A DNA stretch of 64,000 nucleotides from Ruminococcus albus AD2013. Its GTDB lineage: Bacteria > Bacillota > Clostridia > Oscillospirales > Ruminococcaceae. Made by a program: the position numbers and the translations under genes. Each line of letters starts with the position of its first letter. Position 1 is the stretch's first letter. The stretch covers positions 310,001 to 374,000 of the forward strand of contig NZ_JAGS01000005.1 of NCBI RefSeq assembly GCF_000526775.1, written 5' to 3'. The notes under the pieces were generated by a model. The model was not told the origin of the DNA, did no database searches, and saw only the letters and a list, made by a program, of their open reading frames with translations. Shown here piece after piece: positions 18,450-27,430 of the stretch.

Positions 18450-18478
18450 TTGACAGATTAGTTAAACAATGATAAAAT
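18450..18478 (+). promoter_or_regulatory. Sigma-A promoter P1 for the dockerin gene
   Basis: TTGACA, 17 bases, TAAAAT. It lies 67 bases upstream of a second promoter for the same gene. Confidence 0.7.
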
Positions 18479-18516
18479 AATTATATGAATGAAATGTTAA
18501 GTATCCAAAAAGAAAG

Positions 18517-18545
18517 TTGACAAAGCCATGCTGGATCATTATAAT
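18517..18545 (+). promoter_or_regulatory. Sigma-A promoter P2 for the dockerin gene (perfect consensus)
   Basis: TTGACA, 17 bases, TATAAT. Transcription would start near 18552. The ~110-base leader has a hairpin AAACGTAT/GATACGTTT near 18595-18618 and a T-run near 18633; these could attenuate or shield the message. I do not recognise a riboswitch in it. The gene's ribosome site is AGGAGG. Confidence 0.8.
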
Positions 18546-18663
18546 CAGACAGACAGGGCATAACTGCGCCTTTTTTTTCAAAAATGTTGATCAAAACGTA
18601 TTCATTGGGATACGTTTATCCCTTTGGTGCGTTTTTTATTTGTAAAAAACAGGAGGTATTGAT

Positions 18664-21600
18664 ATGACTATCAGAAATTCGTGGAAACGTGTTATCGCAG
18701 GCACATTGGCTGTGCTTGTTGTGGCAGGTAATGTGCCTGCAAACGTGGGTACGGGAGGACTTTTCGTAGGAACGAGCATTACGGCTTATGCTGATTCTGT
18801 ATCAGAAACTCATGTTATAACAAATTTAAATTTTAGCGATTACTTTGATGAAAACGGTGTTCTGAAGGATACTGTGCCGGAAGGATCAGTGCTCGATTTT
18901 CAAGGCGAATTTTCAGGAGAACTATACAATAAAATTACCATCAATAAAAAGGTGACAATCACTTCAACTTCTGATACAGTTGCGAAATTTGACGGCACCG
19001 CAACGGAATTAGGTGCTGATATGACTTTCAATATTGTTTCTGGTGCCGATTATACCACCATCAGCAATCTGGAATTTCTGAATTGCAGACTTGTTATTCA
19101 GGGCGCTAAGTATGTGACAGTCGATAATATAGATATATCGGTCAAGGACAAGCGAGTAGGTAGTGGAGTAGGCTTCTTTACAATGTATGGTGGAACCAGC
19201 GATGTAGTGGTAAAGAATTCTTATATTGAGGGCAGAAATAATGGCGGCTCATCCTGTGTGATTATTGGCAAGGGAGCAGATCACATTACTTTTGAGAATA
19301 ATACAATCAAAGCCTCTGGAACTGTTGGAAATATGTTTAATGTAACTCCTTTCAATCTCCAGGGTGACACTAACCCCGGATATGTTACCTTAAAAAACAA
19401 TAACATAGAAAGTGATGCCGGTGGTGGTATAAGCTATGCAATAGCGCTTACAGGCGAAGGACATATCCTTGAAGGTAATAACATAAAGTGGAAGAATACA
19501 GCCATCAATGCTGGATACGGATTAAGCCTTACAAAATGCACCTACAAAAACAATACAGTTACCAATGGAGGCAGTATAAATATAGGTAGCTTCAGTACAG
19601 CTGAGGGGAATATCACAGACGGCAACGTTTCCCTTCAAGAAGGTGCTATCTTTACGGATAATACCGTGGGCGGTAAACTGACAGTAAGTCAGAAAGATAC
19701 ACAGATAAAGGAGAATACCTTAAAAAGCGATGTTATCTTCAATAACAATGCCAATAACACGAAATTTGAAAAGAATAATGTGACAGGAACTGTAACAGTA
19801 AACAACACGTCAAAAGGAAACTCACTTACAGAAAATATAATTGTTTCAACCGGAGAGTATGCTGTTATCCTGAGATCAACGGCAGCAGATTCAAATACTT
19901 CTGTTGTGAACAATACTCTTGTTTCTAAAGATAAAATCGGTGATGACGCAGTAAACCGTGGAACAGGTTCCGGTAATATAATTCAAAACAATGATAGCAG
20001 CGGCTATATTGTTTTACTGGATGAATGGGTACAGCCTATAGCTGATATGACCTATACCGGGTCAAATTTAGAACCTGAAGTAGTAGTTAAGAATGACAAC
20101 ACTACATTGACTCAGGGAACAGATTATCTGGTAGCCTATAAGGACAACAAAAATGCAGGAACAGCCACATTGACCATCACTCGTGCAGAAGGCTCTGTTT
20201 ATGCCGGAAAAGCAGAGAAGACTTTCACTATAAATAAGGCAGATCCGACACCCGATGCAGTAACAGGGCTGACAGCAGCTTACGGAAAAACACTTGAAGA
20301 TGTTGCACTTCCTAACGGCTGGACTTGGGATGCTCCTGAAACAAGTGTGGGCAATGCCGGAAATAATACATTCTCCGCTACTTTCACTCCCACAGATACA
20401 GCAAATTATAATAACGTTAAGAGAGATCTGACTGTCAATGTAACACCTATCCCTGCAGCTACGACAGCTGTTGATACTCTGAATGCGACCTACGGACAGA
20501 CACTTGCTGATGTTACATTACCAACTGCCAATAACGGTACATGGACTTGGAAAGATCCTACGACAACTTCTGTCGGAAATGCAGGTACGCATACATTCAC
20601 AGCTGTATTCACACATTCAAGCACGAACTATACTGCGGTAGAGCAGGACGTGACGATCAATGTTGCAAAGGCAAACCCCACACCCGAAGCAGTAACAGAC
20701 CTGAATGCTATCTACGAGCAGACACTGGCAGATGTTACACTCCCTACTGCCAATGACGGTACATGGGCTTGGAAAGATCCTACGACAACTTCTGTCGGAA
20801 ATGCAGGCACGCATACATTCGCAGCTGTATTCACACCTACTAATACAAACTATAATACAGTAGAACAGAACGTTACTGTTAATGTTGCAAAAGCGAACAT
20901 GACACCTAATCCAGTATCGGAAAGGAATGCGACCTACGAACAGACACTGGCAGATGTTACACTTCCTGCAGCCAATGACGGTACATGGGCTTGGAAAGAT
21001 CCTACGACAACTTCTGTCGGAAATGCAGGTACGCATACATTCATGGCTGTATTCACACCTACAAATACAAACTATAATACAGTAGAACAGGACGTGACTG
21101 TTAAGGTCGCAAAAGCTGACCCCACACCCGAAGCAGTAACAGGTCTGACAGCCGCTTACGGCAAGACACTTGAAGATGTTGCACTCCCTAACGGCTGGAC
21201 CTGGGATGCTACTGAAACAAGTGTGGGTAATGTAGGTGATAATGCTTTTGCAGCTACCTACACTCCTGATGATACAGCAAATTACAATACGCTCAATCAG
21301 GACCTCACAGTGACAGTTGTTCCCGTTAACAAAACTGCTCTGAACGATGCACTCACAAATGCAAATAACTATCTTGACACTATCAAGAACGATGCAGACT
21401 ACGCAGCACCTTCTTCGGATCTATCAACTGCAATTTCTACAGTAAATGCAGTTCTGACAAATGATAACGTCACCGAAGCACAGGTAGCACAGGCTATAAC
21501 TGATGTAAACAACGCTGTTACAACTGCAAAGTCTGACGTTAAGGATATTGACGATACAAAGGCAGCACAGGCTGTGACCAACAAGATCAATGCGCTTACT

Positions 21601-22371
21601 GCTGCTGAAAATGTATCAACCGCTGACAAGACAGACATCGAAGCTGCAAGAGCTGCTTATGATGATCTGACAGAAGATCAGAAGGCAAAGGTTTCCGCTG
21701 ACACTCTTGAAAAGCTGACCGATGCTGAGACAGCCCTCGCAGCAGCCGAAAAGGATGCTGCAGATCAGGCAGCAGCAAATGATGTAACAAGCGCTATCAA
21801 TGATCTGCCCGCAGCAGAAGATATCACAACTGCTGACAAGACAGATATCGAAGCTGCAAGAAAGGCTTATGATGAGCTGACCGACGATCAGAAGGCAAAG
21901 GTTTCCGCTGACACTCTTGAAAAGCTGACCAATGCTGAGACAGCACTCGCAGCAGCCGAAAAGGATGCTGCAGATCAGGTAGCAGCAAATGATGTTACAA
22001 GCGCTATCAATGATCTGCCCGCAGCAGAAGATATCACGACTGCTGACAAGACAGATATAGAAGCTGCAAGAAAGGCTTATGATGAGCTTACTGACGATCA
22101 GAAGGCTAAGGTTTCCGCTGAAACAAAGGCAAAGCTTGAAGCAGCTGAGGAAGCTCTTGTAGCAGCCGAAACACCCATTATCAAGGGTGACGTAAACTTT
22201 GACGGTAAGATAAATGTTACCGACATAGTTAAGATAGCAGCTCATGTTAAGGGTAAAAAATTACTTGATAAAACCGCAGCAAGAGCCGCTGATGTTAACG
22301 GTGACAGCATAATCGATGTAACCGACATCATCATGATCGCAGCTCACATCAAAGGCAAAAAATTATTATAA
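18664..22371 (+). CDS. Secreted beta-helix, MBG-repeat and dockerin protein
   Basis: 1235 residues, exported. A long signal peptide (1-44, ending TSITAYADS) is followed by a right-handed beta-helix-like region (about 60-445, many NNxI/NNT turns). Next come a Big/MBG-like module (about 451-525) and about five MBG-type repeats (TPxxVTxLxAxYxxTLxDVxLP...) to about 888. A FIVAR-like helical domain (889-960) and three ~68-residue helical repeats (962-1160) follow. A type I dockerin ends it, with two calcium loops (DVNFDGKINVTD and DVNGDSIIDVTD near 1175-1230). The dockerin should bind a cohesin scaffold. It is the only intact gene in the transposon, and its adhesive or polysaccharide role is inferred. 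Confidence 0.9.
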   Translation: MTIRNSWKRVIAGTLAVLVVAGNVPANVGTGGLFVGTSITAYADSVSETHVITNLNFSDYFDENGVLKDTVPEGSVLDFQGEFSGELYNKITINKKVTITSTSDTVAKFDGTATELGADMTFNIVSGADYTTISNLEFLNCRLVIQGAKYVTVDNIDISVKDKRVGSGVGFFTMYGGTSDVVVKNSYIEGRNNGGSSCVIIGKGADHITFENNTIKASGTVGNMFNVTPFNLQGDTNPGYVTLKNNNIESDAGGGISYAIALTGEGHILEGNNIKWKNTAINAGYGLSLTKCTYKNNTVTNGGSINIGSFSTAEGNITDGNVSLQEGAIFTDNTVGGKLTVSQKDTQIKENTLKSDVIFNNNANNTKFEKNNVTGTVTVNNTSKGNSLTENIIVSTGEYAVILRSTAADSNTSVVNNTLVSKDKIGDDAVNRGTGSGNIIQNNDSSGYIVLLDEWVQPIADMTYTGSNLEPEVVVKNDNTTLTQGTDYLVAYKDNKNAGTATLTITRAEGSVYAGKAEKTFTINKADPTPDAVTGLTAAYGKTLEDVALPNGWTWDAPETSVGNAGNNTFSATFTPTDTANYNNVKRDLTVNVTPIPAATTAVDTLNATYGQTLADVTLPTANNGTWTWKDPTTTSVGNAGTHTFTAVFTHSSTNYTAVEQDVTINVAKANPTPEAVTDLNAIYEQTLADVTLPTANDGTWAWKDPTTTSVGNAGTHTFAAVFTPTNTNYNTVEQNVTVNVAKANMTPNPVSERNATYEQTLADVTLPAANDGTWAWKDPTTTSVGNAGTHTFMAVFTPTNTNYNTVEQDVTVKVAKADPTPEAVTGLTAAYGKTLEDVALPNGWTWDATETSVGNVGDNAFAATYTPDDTANYNTLNQDLTVTVVPVNKTALNDALTNANNYLDTIKNDADYAAPSSDLSTAISTVNAVLTNDNVTEAQVAQAITDVNNAVTTAKSDVKDIDDTKAAQAVTNKINALTAAENVSTADKTDIEAARAAYDDLTEDQKAKVSADTLEKLTDAETALAAAEKDAADQAAANDVTSAINDLPAAEDITTADKTDIEAARKAYDELTDDQKAKVSADTLEKLTNAETALAAAEKDAADQVAANDVTSAINDLPAAEDITTADKTDIEAARKAYDELTDDQKAKVSAETKAKLEAAEEALVAAETPIIKGDVNFDGKINVTDIVKIAAHVKGKKLLDKTAARAADVNGDSIIDVTDIIMIAAHIKGKKLL
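20241..21320 (+). repeat. Tandem MBG-type repeats in the dockerin gene
   Basis: About five units of roughly 200-215 bp with long near-identical DNA blocks (for example the segment encoding TWAWKDPTTTSVGNAGTHTF, present three times, once with TWTW). First and last units resemble each other most (GKTLEDVALPNGWTWDA), which suggests duplication by recombination. Confidence 0.85.
21541..22160 (+). repeat. Three ~205-bp helical-repeat units in the dockerin gene
   Basis: Units encode AAxDxTSAINDLPAAEDITTADKTDIEAARKAYDELT-type helices (split for length: the shared core is TADKTDIEAARKAYDEL). Units two and three are almost identical in DNA; the first is more diverged. Confidence 0.85.
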
Positions 22372-22400
22372 TAAATTCACCTGTTATTTCTAATGAATAT

Positions 22401-22437
22401 GCCCACATCGTTTATTACGGTGTGGGCGTATTTTTTT
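22401..22437 (+). terminator. Terminator of the dockerin gene
   Basis: Stem GCCCACATCG/CGGTGTGGGC with a seven-base loop, then CGTATTTTTTT. Confidence 0.9.
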
Positions 22438-22579
22438 GCAGAAGCAGAGAGACAGACGCTCCCCGTAAAAAAACTTGGTTCAAAATGGAAAAGGTTCATA
22501 AGGGCATGACGAGCAGATATAGCCGTCATTGTTGTGCAGTTCATGTCGATCAAGAATATCAAGGATCTCCATAGTGATA

Positions 22580-23090
22580 TCATGCCGGCTTATTTTTTTT
22601 GCAATCATCCTGCTCGGAGAGCATTTTAAAATACTCAAATACCTCTCGCCTTGCTTTTGAAAAATCCAGTCGGCGCAGCAGCCAGATCAGTACAGCATCA
22701 TGGAGCAGTTCTTCTGTCATGAACTTTTCACCCCCCGTGACCTCGTTTTTAAGCACTATATCCACCGACTTGCTGTCAATGCAGGTCTGCTTCATCTGTG
22801 AACCATAGATCAACGATTGGGTACAGGCGCGGTTGATGGCACGAGGGTTCCCACCGGAAAATTCAAAGATAGATCGCATAGCATCCTCAGTAAATATCGG
22901 GGCGTTGTGTCCGGAATATTTCAGCTGAGATTCAATATATTTCTTTGTATCCGAAAAATCCATAGGCGTCAGAAAGCACTCAATATCTACTCTGCCGAGT
23001 ATAGCACGGTATGCTGAAAGCTTCAGCTTGTCCCAAAGCTCGGTCTGCCCCGAAAGGATCAGTGAAACAGGGTTTTCCGAAGGGTCGGGT
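22580..23090 (-). pseudogene. 5'-truncated AAA ATPase of a Tn7/IS-type transposition pair
   Basis: The reading frame ENPVSLILSGQTELWDKLKL, SAYRAILGRVDIECFLTPM and then FSGGNPRAINRACTQSL is the C-terminal half of ExeA/TniB-like ATPases that help a DDE transposase choose targets. The Walker A half is missing: at about 23090 the frame runs into the remnant of another gene in a different frame. An internal deletion is the simplest explanation. The stop at 22580 is followed by no clear terminator. Confidence 0.75.
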
Positions 23091-23556
23091 GTTCAAGTTT
23101 CAGTCTTCTTACGATTGCAGAACCGAATACTAAAAAGCCTTTTACCCAGCGACAAATGCGTGCTGCTGTGTGATCATCAACGAACTCATTTATTGCATCA
23201 CAAATAGCAGCGTAGATTTTGGCACTTAAATGCTTGAACGGAACAACAAAATCCGGAAGTTCACAATGATAGTGATAGCATTTAGAACAGTAAAAAACTC
23301 TCATAGAGTATTTTTCACGCTTTCGGCTATTTTCACGGAAAACAAAACGTCTGCATATGCCGTTAAATCTCATATGATTACCGCACTCGGGGCAAACTGC
23401 TTCTTCTTTACCGAAAATATAATGAATATCGTCCTTTACAAATGCGGAAAAACTCGATACAATAAACATAGTGTAGACGATAGCCGAGTTATGACCGCGG
23501 ATCATATAAGCAAAACGGCTATCGTTTTTCCTTTCTGAAATATGGTTATTAACCAT
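23085..23556 (-). pseudogene. 3'-truncated DUF6431-like zinc-ribbon transposon gene
   Basis: About 157 codons. It has a CPECGNHMRFNGICRR...FYCSKCYHYHCELPDF zinc ribbon near 53-95 and a helical region ending in RRLKLEHPT, then is cut. This matches the small DUF6431 proteins that accompany DDE-transposase plus ATPase elements. The family label comes from memory of the motif and is moderately sure. It ends at the deletion junction with the ATPase remnant. Confidence 0.6.
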
Positions 23557-23584
23557 TATATCATATTTCCTAATAAATTAAAAG

Positions 23585-23630
23585 ACGGTATCCTCCCGGA
23601 CACAAGGTCGGGAAGATACCGTTTTGTTTT
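23585..23630 (+). terminator. Terminator-like hairpin near the right end of the transposon
   Basis: Stem ACGGTATC/GATACCGT with an inner CCCG/CGGG pairing, then GTTTTGTTTTTTG. It would stop plus-strand transcripts leaving the transposon. Confidence 0.7.
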
Positions 23631-23664
23631 TTGTTTATCGCTGTTGTTTTCTCAGGAGCATTCT

Positions 23665-23781
23665 GCCTTGACAAATAGAGTGGTCAGCTTGACAAAATAG
23701 AGTGTCTGCACCTCGACAGAACGATTCCCTGAATAACAAGATACGTTCACTTCTGGATGACAAATAAAGGGAGCGGTAACA
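23665..23781 (+). repeat. Right end of the transposon with repeated transposase-site-like blocks
   Basis: TTGACAAATAGAGTG and TTGACAAAATAGAGTG occur 20 bases apart, followed by CTCGACAGAACG, the shared GATACGTTCACTT block and GGATGACAAATAAAGG, ending GGTAACA. The inverse set lies at 18228-18300. Confidence 0.75.
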
Positions 23782-23786
23782 ATCAT
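23782..23786. repeat. Target-site duplication, right copy (ATCAT)
   Basis: Identical to 18223-18227. Confidence 0.8.
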
Positions 23787-23812
23787 TTTATGAAAACGAT
23801 CCTTCAAATAGG

Positions 23813-25141
23813 TCATGAAAAATAATCTACATAGTCATCTGATGTTTCCGTACCAAAGAAATTAATCCTGGAACCCTTTTCTGAATCAAAGCCAAGTCCG
23901 GTAAAATCAAAATAAATAAGTTTTCCTATTTCATTATTTTCATCCACAATTTTTCTTGCCTTAAGTTTGATTTTTATCTTACCCGAATAATCTCCCGTCT
24001 CGGGGTCGGCTACAAGCAGATCTCCTTCGGGAGTATAACCATACACGATGCCTACACTTTCTCCTTCTTCAGGGCCAAACAAAGAAACGTATACGCACTT
24101 GTTACTTTCTATAAATTTCAATACAGAAGAAAGGTCAGCTGCTGTGTTTGTGTTTTTGGTCATTCTGTCCTTAAAATCATTTGTGTATTTTAAGACCTTA
24201 ACATCTGTAATAATATTTTTGCTCTCAGAATCACTGAACAAAGGTGTTTTTTGGCATTTCAAGTACGTCTTCCCCTTTGCCGGCAAAACAAAAGCAAGTG
24301 TATTCCCAAAGAAAGCGTTTTTTAATTTGTAATTTGTACCGAATGCAGAAAATGTATACTTGTATTTCGGCTTATTATCCAGGATAACGATATAACTGTC
24401 TTTATTTATGTAATAAGCATCTTCAACTTTTCTGTATTTCATCTTTTCGAGTTTTTGTGCTTTTGTATTGTAGTTATACACGTATTTGTGCAAGGTCTCT
24501 GGGAACTGAGCCCATCCTTTAAAATTTCTGATATAATATCCGTTCTTATCTTTGATGACATAGCCATTTGCCTTATCCTCATAACTATCCGCCCATAATA
24601 TCACTCCGTCGTCTTTATACGGATCACTTATAGTTTTACCCTCAGCTTTATCCTTCTTTTTAACCGCTTTTATAAGCGGATCAGCTTTTACCGGATCTGT
24701 ATTAAGTGCAAGTTCAACTTTATCGCCAAAGCCGTCACCATCTGTATCGTCACTGAATATATCCGTTTTTGATAAAATTTCATAAGAATTAGTTATTCCA
24801 TCTCCGTCGAAATCTTCATCAGGATAATTTACGGCAGCTTTTTCATTAAATTCAATGGCTTTAGGGTCTATAGGCAAAGAGTAATACTCTTCTTTTTCTG
24901 TACCTGTGATCCATGATGGAATATATACAGAAAGCAAAAATACTGCGACCGAGACAGAAGCAATAGACAGTCCTTTCTTGGTTCTTCTTGATACATTAAA
25001 TTTTATGAAGCTATCAGATAATTTTTCAGCTTTATCTGCAGTGTATTTTGAACCTTTTTTGAGTTCGATTTTTGTGCGGTTGAATATTTTATCCTTATAA
25101 TCCTCAAGTTCCCTTCTTCTAAGTGGATTAAAAAAAAGCAT
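23813..25141 (-). CDS. Membrane-anchored protein with thrombospondin type 3-like calcium repeats
   Basis: 442 residues. Start at MLFFNPLRRRELEDYKD, because AGGAGGGG and promoter site D lie just upstream; a longer frame would overlap the promoter. One membrane helix near 59-79, then an outside part with two acidic calcium loops, DEDFDGDGITNSYE and DDTDGDGFGDKVE (about 106-145). The C-terminal ~280 residues are not recognised; SNKCVYVSLFGPEEGESVGIVYGY recalls papain-like C39 folds but no catalytic set is evident. It is likely a surface protein of the transfer machine. Its terminator is broken by the transposon. Confidence 0.7.
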   Translation of the reverse strand: MLFFNPLRRRELEDYKDKIFNRTKIELKKGSKYTADKAEKLSDSFIKFNVSRRTKKGLSIASVSVAVFLLSVYIPSWITGTEKEEYYSLPIDPKAIEFNEKAAVNYPDEDFDGDGITNSYEILSKTDIFSDDTDGDGFGDKVELALNTDPVKADPLIKAVKKKDKAEGKTISDPYKDDGVILWADSYEDKANGYVIKDKNGYYIRNFKGWAQFPETLHKYVYNYNTKAQKLEKMKYRKVEDAYYINKDSYIVILDNKPKYKYTFSAFGTNYKLKNAFFGNTLAFVLPAKGKTYLKCQKTPLFSDSESKNIITDVKVLKYTNDFKDRMTKNTNTAADLSSVLKFIESNKCVYVSLFGPEEGESVGIVYGYTPEGDLLVADPETGDYSGKIKIKLKARKIVDENNEIGKLIYFDFTGLGFDSEKGSRINFFGTETSDDYVDYFS

Positions 25142-25160
25142 ACTATCCCCTCCTGTTATA

Positions 25161-25174
25161 ATTATATCAGAAAA
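25161..25174 (-). promoter_or_regulatory. Element-type promoter, site D
   Basis: Minus strand TTTTC, TGA, TATAAT, only about 20 bases before the start codon of the calcium-repeat protein, giving a very short leader. Confidence 0.75.
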
Positions 25175-25183
25175 TTTAAAAAA

Positions 25184-25213
25184 CAAAAAAAAGAGACCGA
25201 AGTGATCTCTTTT
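25184..25213 (-). terminator. Terminator of the recD2 pair
   Basis: Minus-strand stem AAGAGATC/GGTCTCTT with a short loop and a run of eight U, followed at once by promoter site D. Confidence 0.85.
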
Positions 25214-25235
25214 AATGATAACTGATTCCTACAAA

Positions 25236-27413
25236 TCATATCCCGTCATATTTGGCGATCTTTTCATTTATAGATGTGTTTCTAATAATGGGTTCAATAT
25301 TATTGACAGCTCTGTACAACGCCTGTGGGTCAGCTATCAGTATCATTTTATTTTTTGCTCTTGTTACAGCAGTATAGAGCAAGTTACGCTGAAGCATTAC
25401 ATAGTCTGCATTACCGTATGCAGAAATTACCGTCATGTATTCAGAACCCTGGCTCTTGTGTACGGTGATCGCATACGCGATGGTAAGGTTTGTAGACTGG
25501 AGTTTATTGTAGGTCTTGCGTCCGCCTACATCCATCATTACATCCATTGATGCATTATCGTTGTCTATGGCATATACTATACCGCAATCGCCGTTTGCAA
25601 CTCCAAGTTCAGAATCATTTGAAGTCTGCATAACTCTGTCTCCGACTCTGAACTGACCGGGGCCAAAGACTTGCTGCTTTAGTCTTAGTGGATTAACTTT
25701 ATCGCGTATTATTTTATTAAGCGTATTTGTACAGGTGTCTCCTCTTTGTCTCATAGGAACGATTATCTGCACTCTTTTATAATTACCTCCTGCATTTTTT
25801 AGTTCTTCGTAATACTTGGCTAAAACTAATTCCTGCCTTCTGATAGGATCTTTCTCTTTGATAATCTCAAATTCATCGTCTTCTTTGAATTTGCTTGAAC
25901 CTCGATTGATCGACCTTGCATTCTCCGCAATTGAGCCTTTGAATCGGTGAGTAAAAGTAAGTTTTACCATAGGAACAAGCCCTGAGCTGACAAGATCTCT
26001 GAAAAAGTTTCCTGCTCCGATAGATGGAAGCTGATCGATATCTCCGACCAGCACAACGGTGTCTGTTTTCTTTATCAAGTAAAACAGCTTTGCGGCATTT
26101 TCTACATCTATCATCGATGTTTCATCAACTATAAACAGCCTGTTCGGTTTGTTATTTATCTCATCGCCAACGATAGCACCTTTGCTGAAAGTGTATTTTG
26201 CTATCGTATAGGCTTCAAGTCCTGTACTTTCTGCGAGTTTTCTTGATGCTCTTCCTGTTGGAGCCAGAAGTATAACCCCGAATTTCATTGCAAGCGCTGC
26301 CTTAGCAACTGCATTGATAATTGTAGTTTTTCCTGTGCCGGGGCCGCCGGTGATAATGCTGAAATGATTTCTTAAAGATGTTTTTACAGCTTCGACCTGA
26401 AGCGGCTCAAACTCAAAATCCGGATTTGTTTCTCTTGAAGTAATTAATTCGATTGTATCATCTACAATATCTTCTCTGTAAGCTCTGTTCCTGTATTTCT
26501 TCATAATGCTTATTTTTCTTGCAAGGTCATTTTCAGCGTCATACAGTTCTTTCAGATAGACACGAACGAAGTCGCCATCCTTTTCAAGAATGATCTTTTC
26601 CTCCTCGTAAAGACTTTTGATCTCCTTGATTATAACTTTATCAGGTACGTCGATGTTATCTATCAGGCTTCTTATATTATCACCAAGCTCATCAAGCATG
26701 ATGAAGCAGTGTCCCTGATCATTGCTTATTGTATCAAGCGTGTGGATTATTGCTGCTTTTACTCTTCTTGGATCATTAAGAGCTATTCCGGAAGAAACAG
26801 CCAATTCATCAACTGTTTTGAATCCGAATCCTCTTATATCACATATCAGCTGATAAGGATTATCCTGAATGATCTTTTCGGCCTTATCACCATAAGTCTC
26901 GTGGATCTTTACGCATTTTTTCTGAGTGATCTGACCTTTAAAAAGATTCATTATGTGCATCATACCACACGTATTAATATATGAATCATGGATCTTTTTT
27001 GCCTTTGCTTTTCCGATCTTTGGTATCTCTGTCAATTTTTCAAAGTCATTACTGATTACGTCAATAGCATTATCCCCGAATTTTTCAATTATTGCTTCTG
27101 CTATTTTTTTCCCGCAGCCCTCGACGAATCCTGAAGTGAGATACTTAAATAGTGAGCTCTTGTCATTCAGCAGAAGATTAGAGGCAGTTACCTTGAACTG
27201 CATTCCGTATTTAGGATGATTGACCCAATCCCCATTGAATTCCATTTCGCACTCTTCTACAGGATTTGGTATATTCCCTACAAACATTATCTGATTTTTT
27301 GAAAGTGCAAATCCTGCATTTTTCAGTTCTTCTTTAGGGAGTCCGGAAACTAATATAGATGCCCAATCTCCTCTTACGGCAAAGATCTTGTCTATTTTTC
27401 CTTTTATAATCAT
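25236..27413 (-). CDS. recD2: RecD2-like superfamily 1B helicase (second copy)
   Basis: 725 residues; start MIIKGKIDKIFAVRGDW with AAGGAG. Layout follows RecD2: N-terminal OB-like part, helix-hairpin-helix region (SGFVEGCGKKIAEAI and LTEIPKIGKAKAKKI), motor with Walker A GGPGTGKTT near 354, LLAPTGRASRKL, VDETSMID, and the C-terminal YAITVHKSQGSEY...LLYTAVTRAKN motif. These proteins are 5'-3' DNA helicases. It follows a diverged paralogue of the same length by 17 bases. Running two on one replicon suggests work on replication forks or transferred DNA, which is inference. Confidence 0.92.
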   Translation of the reverse strand: MIIKGKIDKIFAVRGDWASILVSGLPKEELKNAGFALSKNQIMFVGNIPNPVEECEMEFNGDWVNHPKYGMQFKVTASNLLLNDKSSLFKYLTSGFVEGCGKKIAEAIIEKFGDNAIDVISNDFEKLTEIPKIGKAKAKKIHDSYINTCGMMHIMNLFKGQITQKKCVKIHETYGDKAEKIIQDNPYQLICDIRGFGFKTVDELAVSSGIALNDPRRVKAAIIHTLDTISNDQGHCFIMLDELGDNIRSLIDNIDVPDKVIIKEIKSLYEEEKIILEKDGDFVRVYLKELYDAENDLARKISIMKKYRNRAYREDIVDDTIELITSRETNPDFEFEPLQVEAVKTSLRNHFSIITGGPGTGKTTIINAVAKAALAMKFGVILLAPTGRASRKLAESTGLEAYTIAKYTFSKGAIVGDEINNKPNRLFIVDETSMIDVENAAKLFYLIKKTDTVVLVGDIDQLPSIGAGNFFRDLVSSGLVPMVKLTFTHRFKGSIAENARSINRGSSKFKEDDEFEIIKEKDPIRRQELVLAKYYEELKNAGGNYKRVQIIVPMRQRGDTCTNTLNKIIRDKVNPLRLKQQVFGPGQFRVGDRVMQTSNDSELGVANGDCGIVYAIDNDNASMDVMMDVGGRKTYNKLQSTNLTIAYAITVHKSQGSEYMTVISAYGNADYVMLQRNLLYTAVTRAKNKMILIADPQALYRAVNNIEPIIRNTSINEKIAKYDGI

Positions 27414-27430
27414 TTTAATTTTTCTCCTTT

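Larger units (their letters stand above)
18228..23781 (+). mobile_element. TGT...ACA-ended transposon with dockerin cargo, transposase lost
   Basis: 5554 bp with inverted ends. The left end starts TGTCACCGCTCC, and the inverted right end TGTTACCGCTCC. Both then share GTCATCCA(A/G)AAGTGAACGTATC. Inside each end are repeated TTGACA-containing blocks (two copies of TTGACAAA(A)TAGAGTG on the right), like the multiple transposase sites in Tn7- and Tn5053-type ends. A perfect 5-bp duplication flanks it. The content is the dockerin gene, a 5'-truncated AAA ATPase and a 3'-truncated DUF6431-like gene. The DDE transposase that should lie between the last two is missing, so the copy is not autonomous. 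Confidence 0.85.

Noticed and set aside
22377..22583. 68-residue frame after the dockerin terminator
   Set aside because: It overlaps the dockerin terminator on the other strand and resembles no protein.
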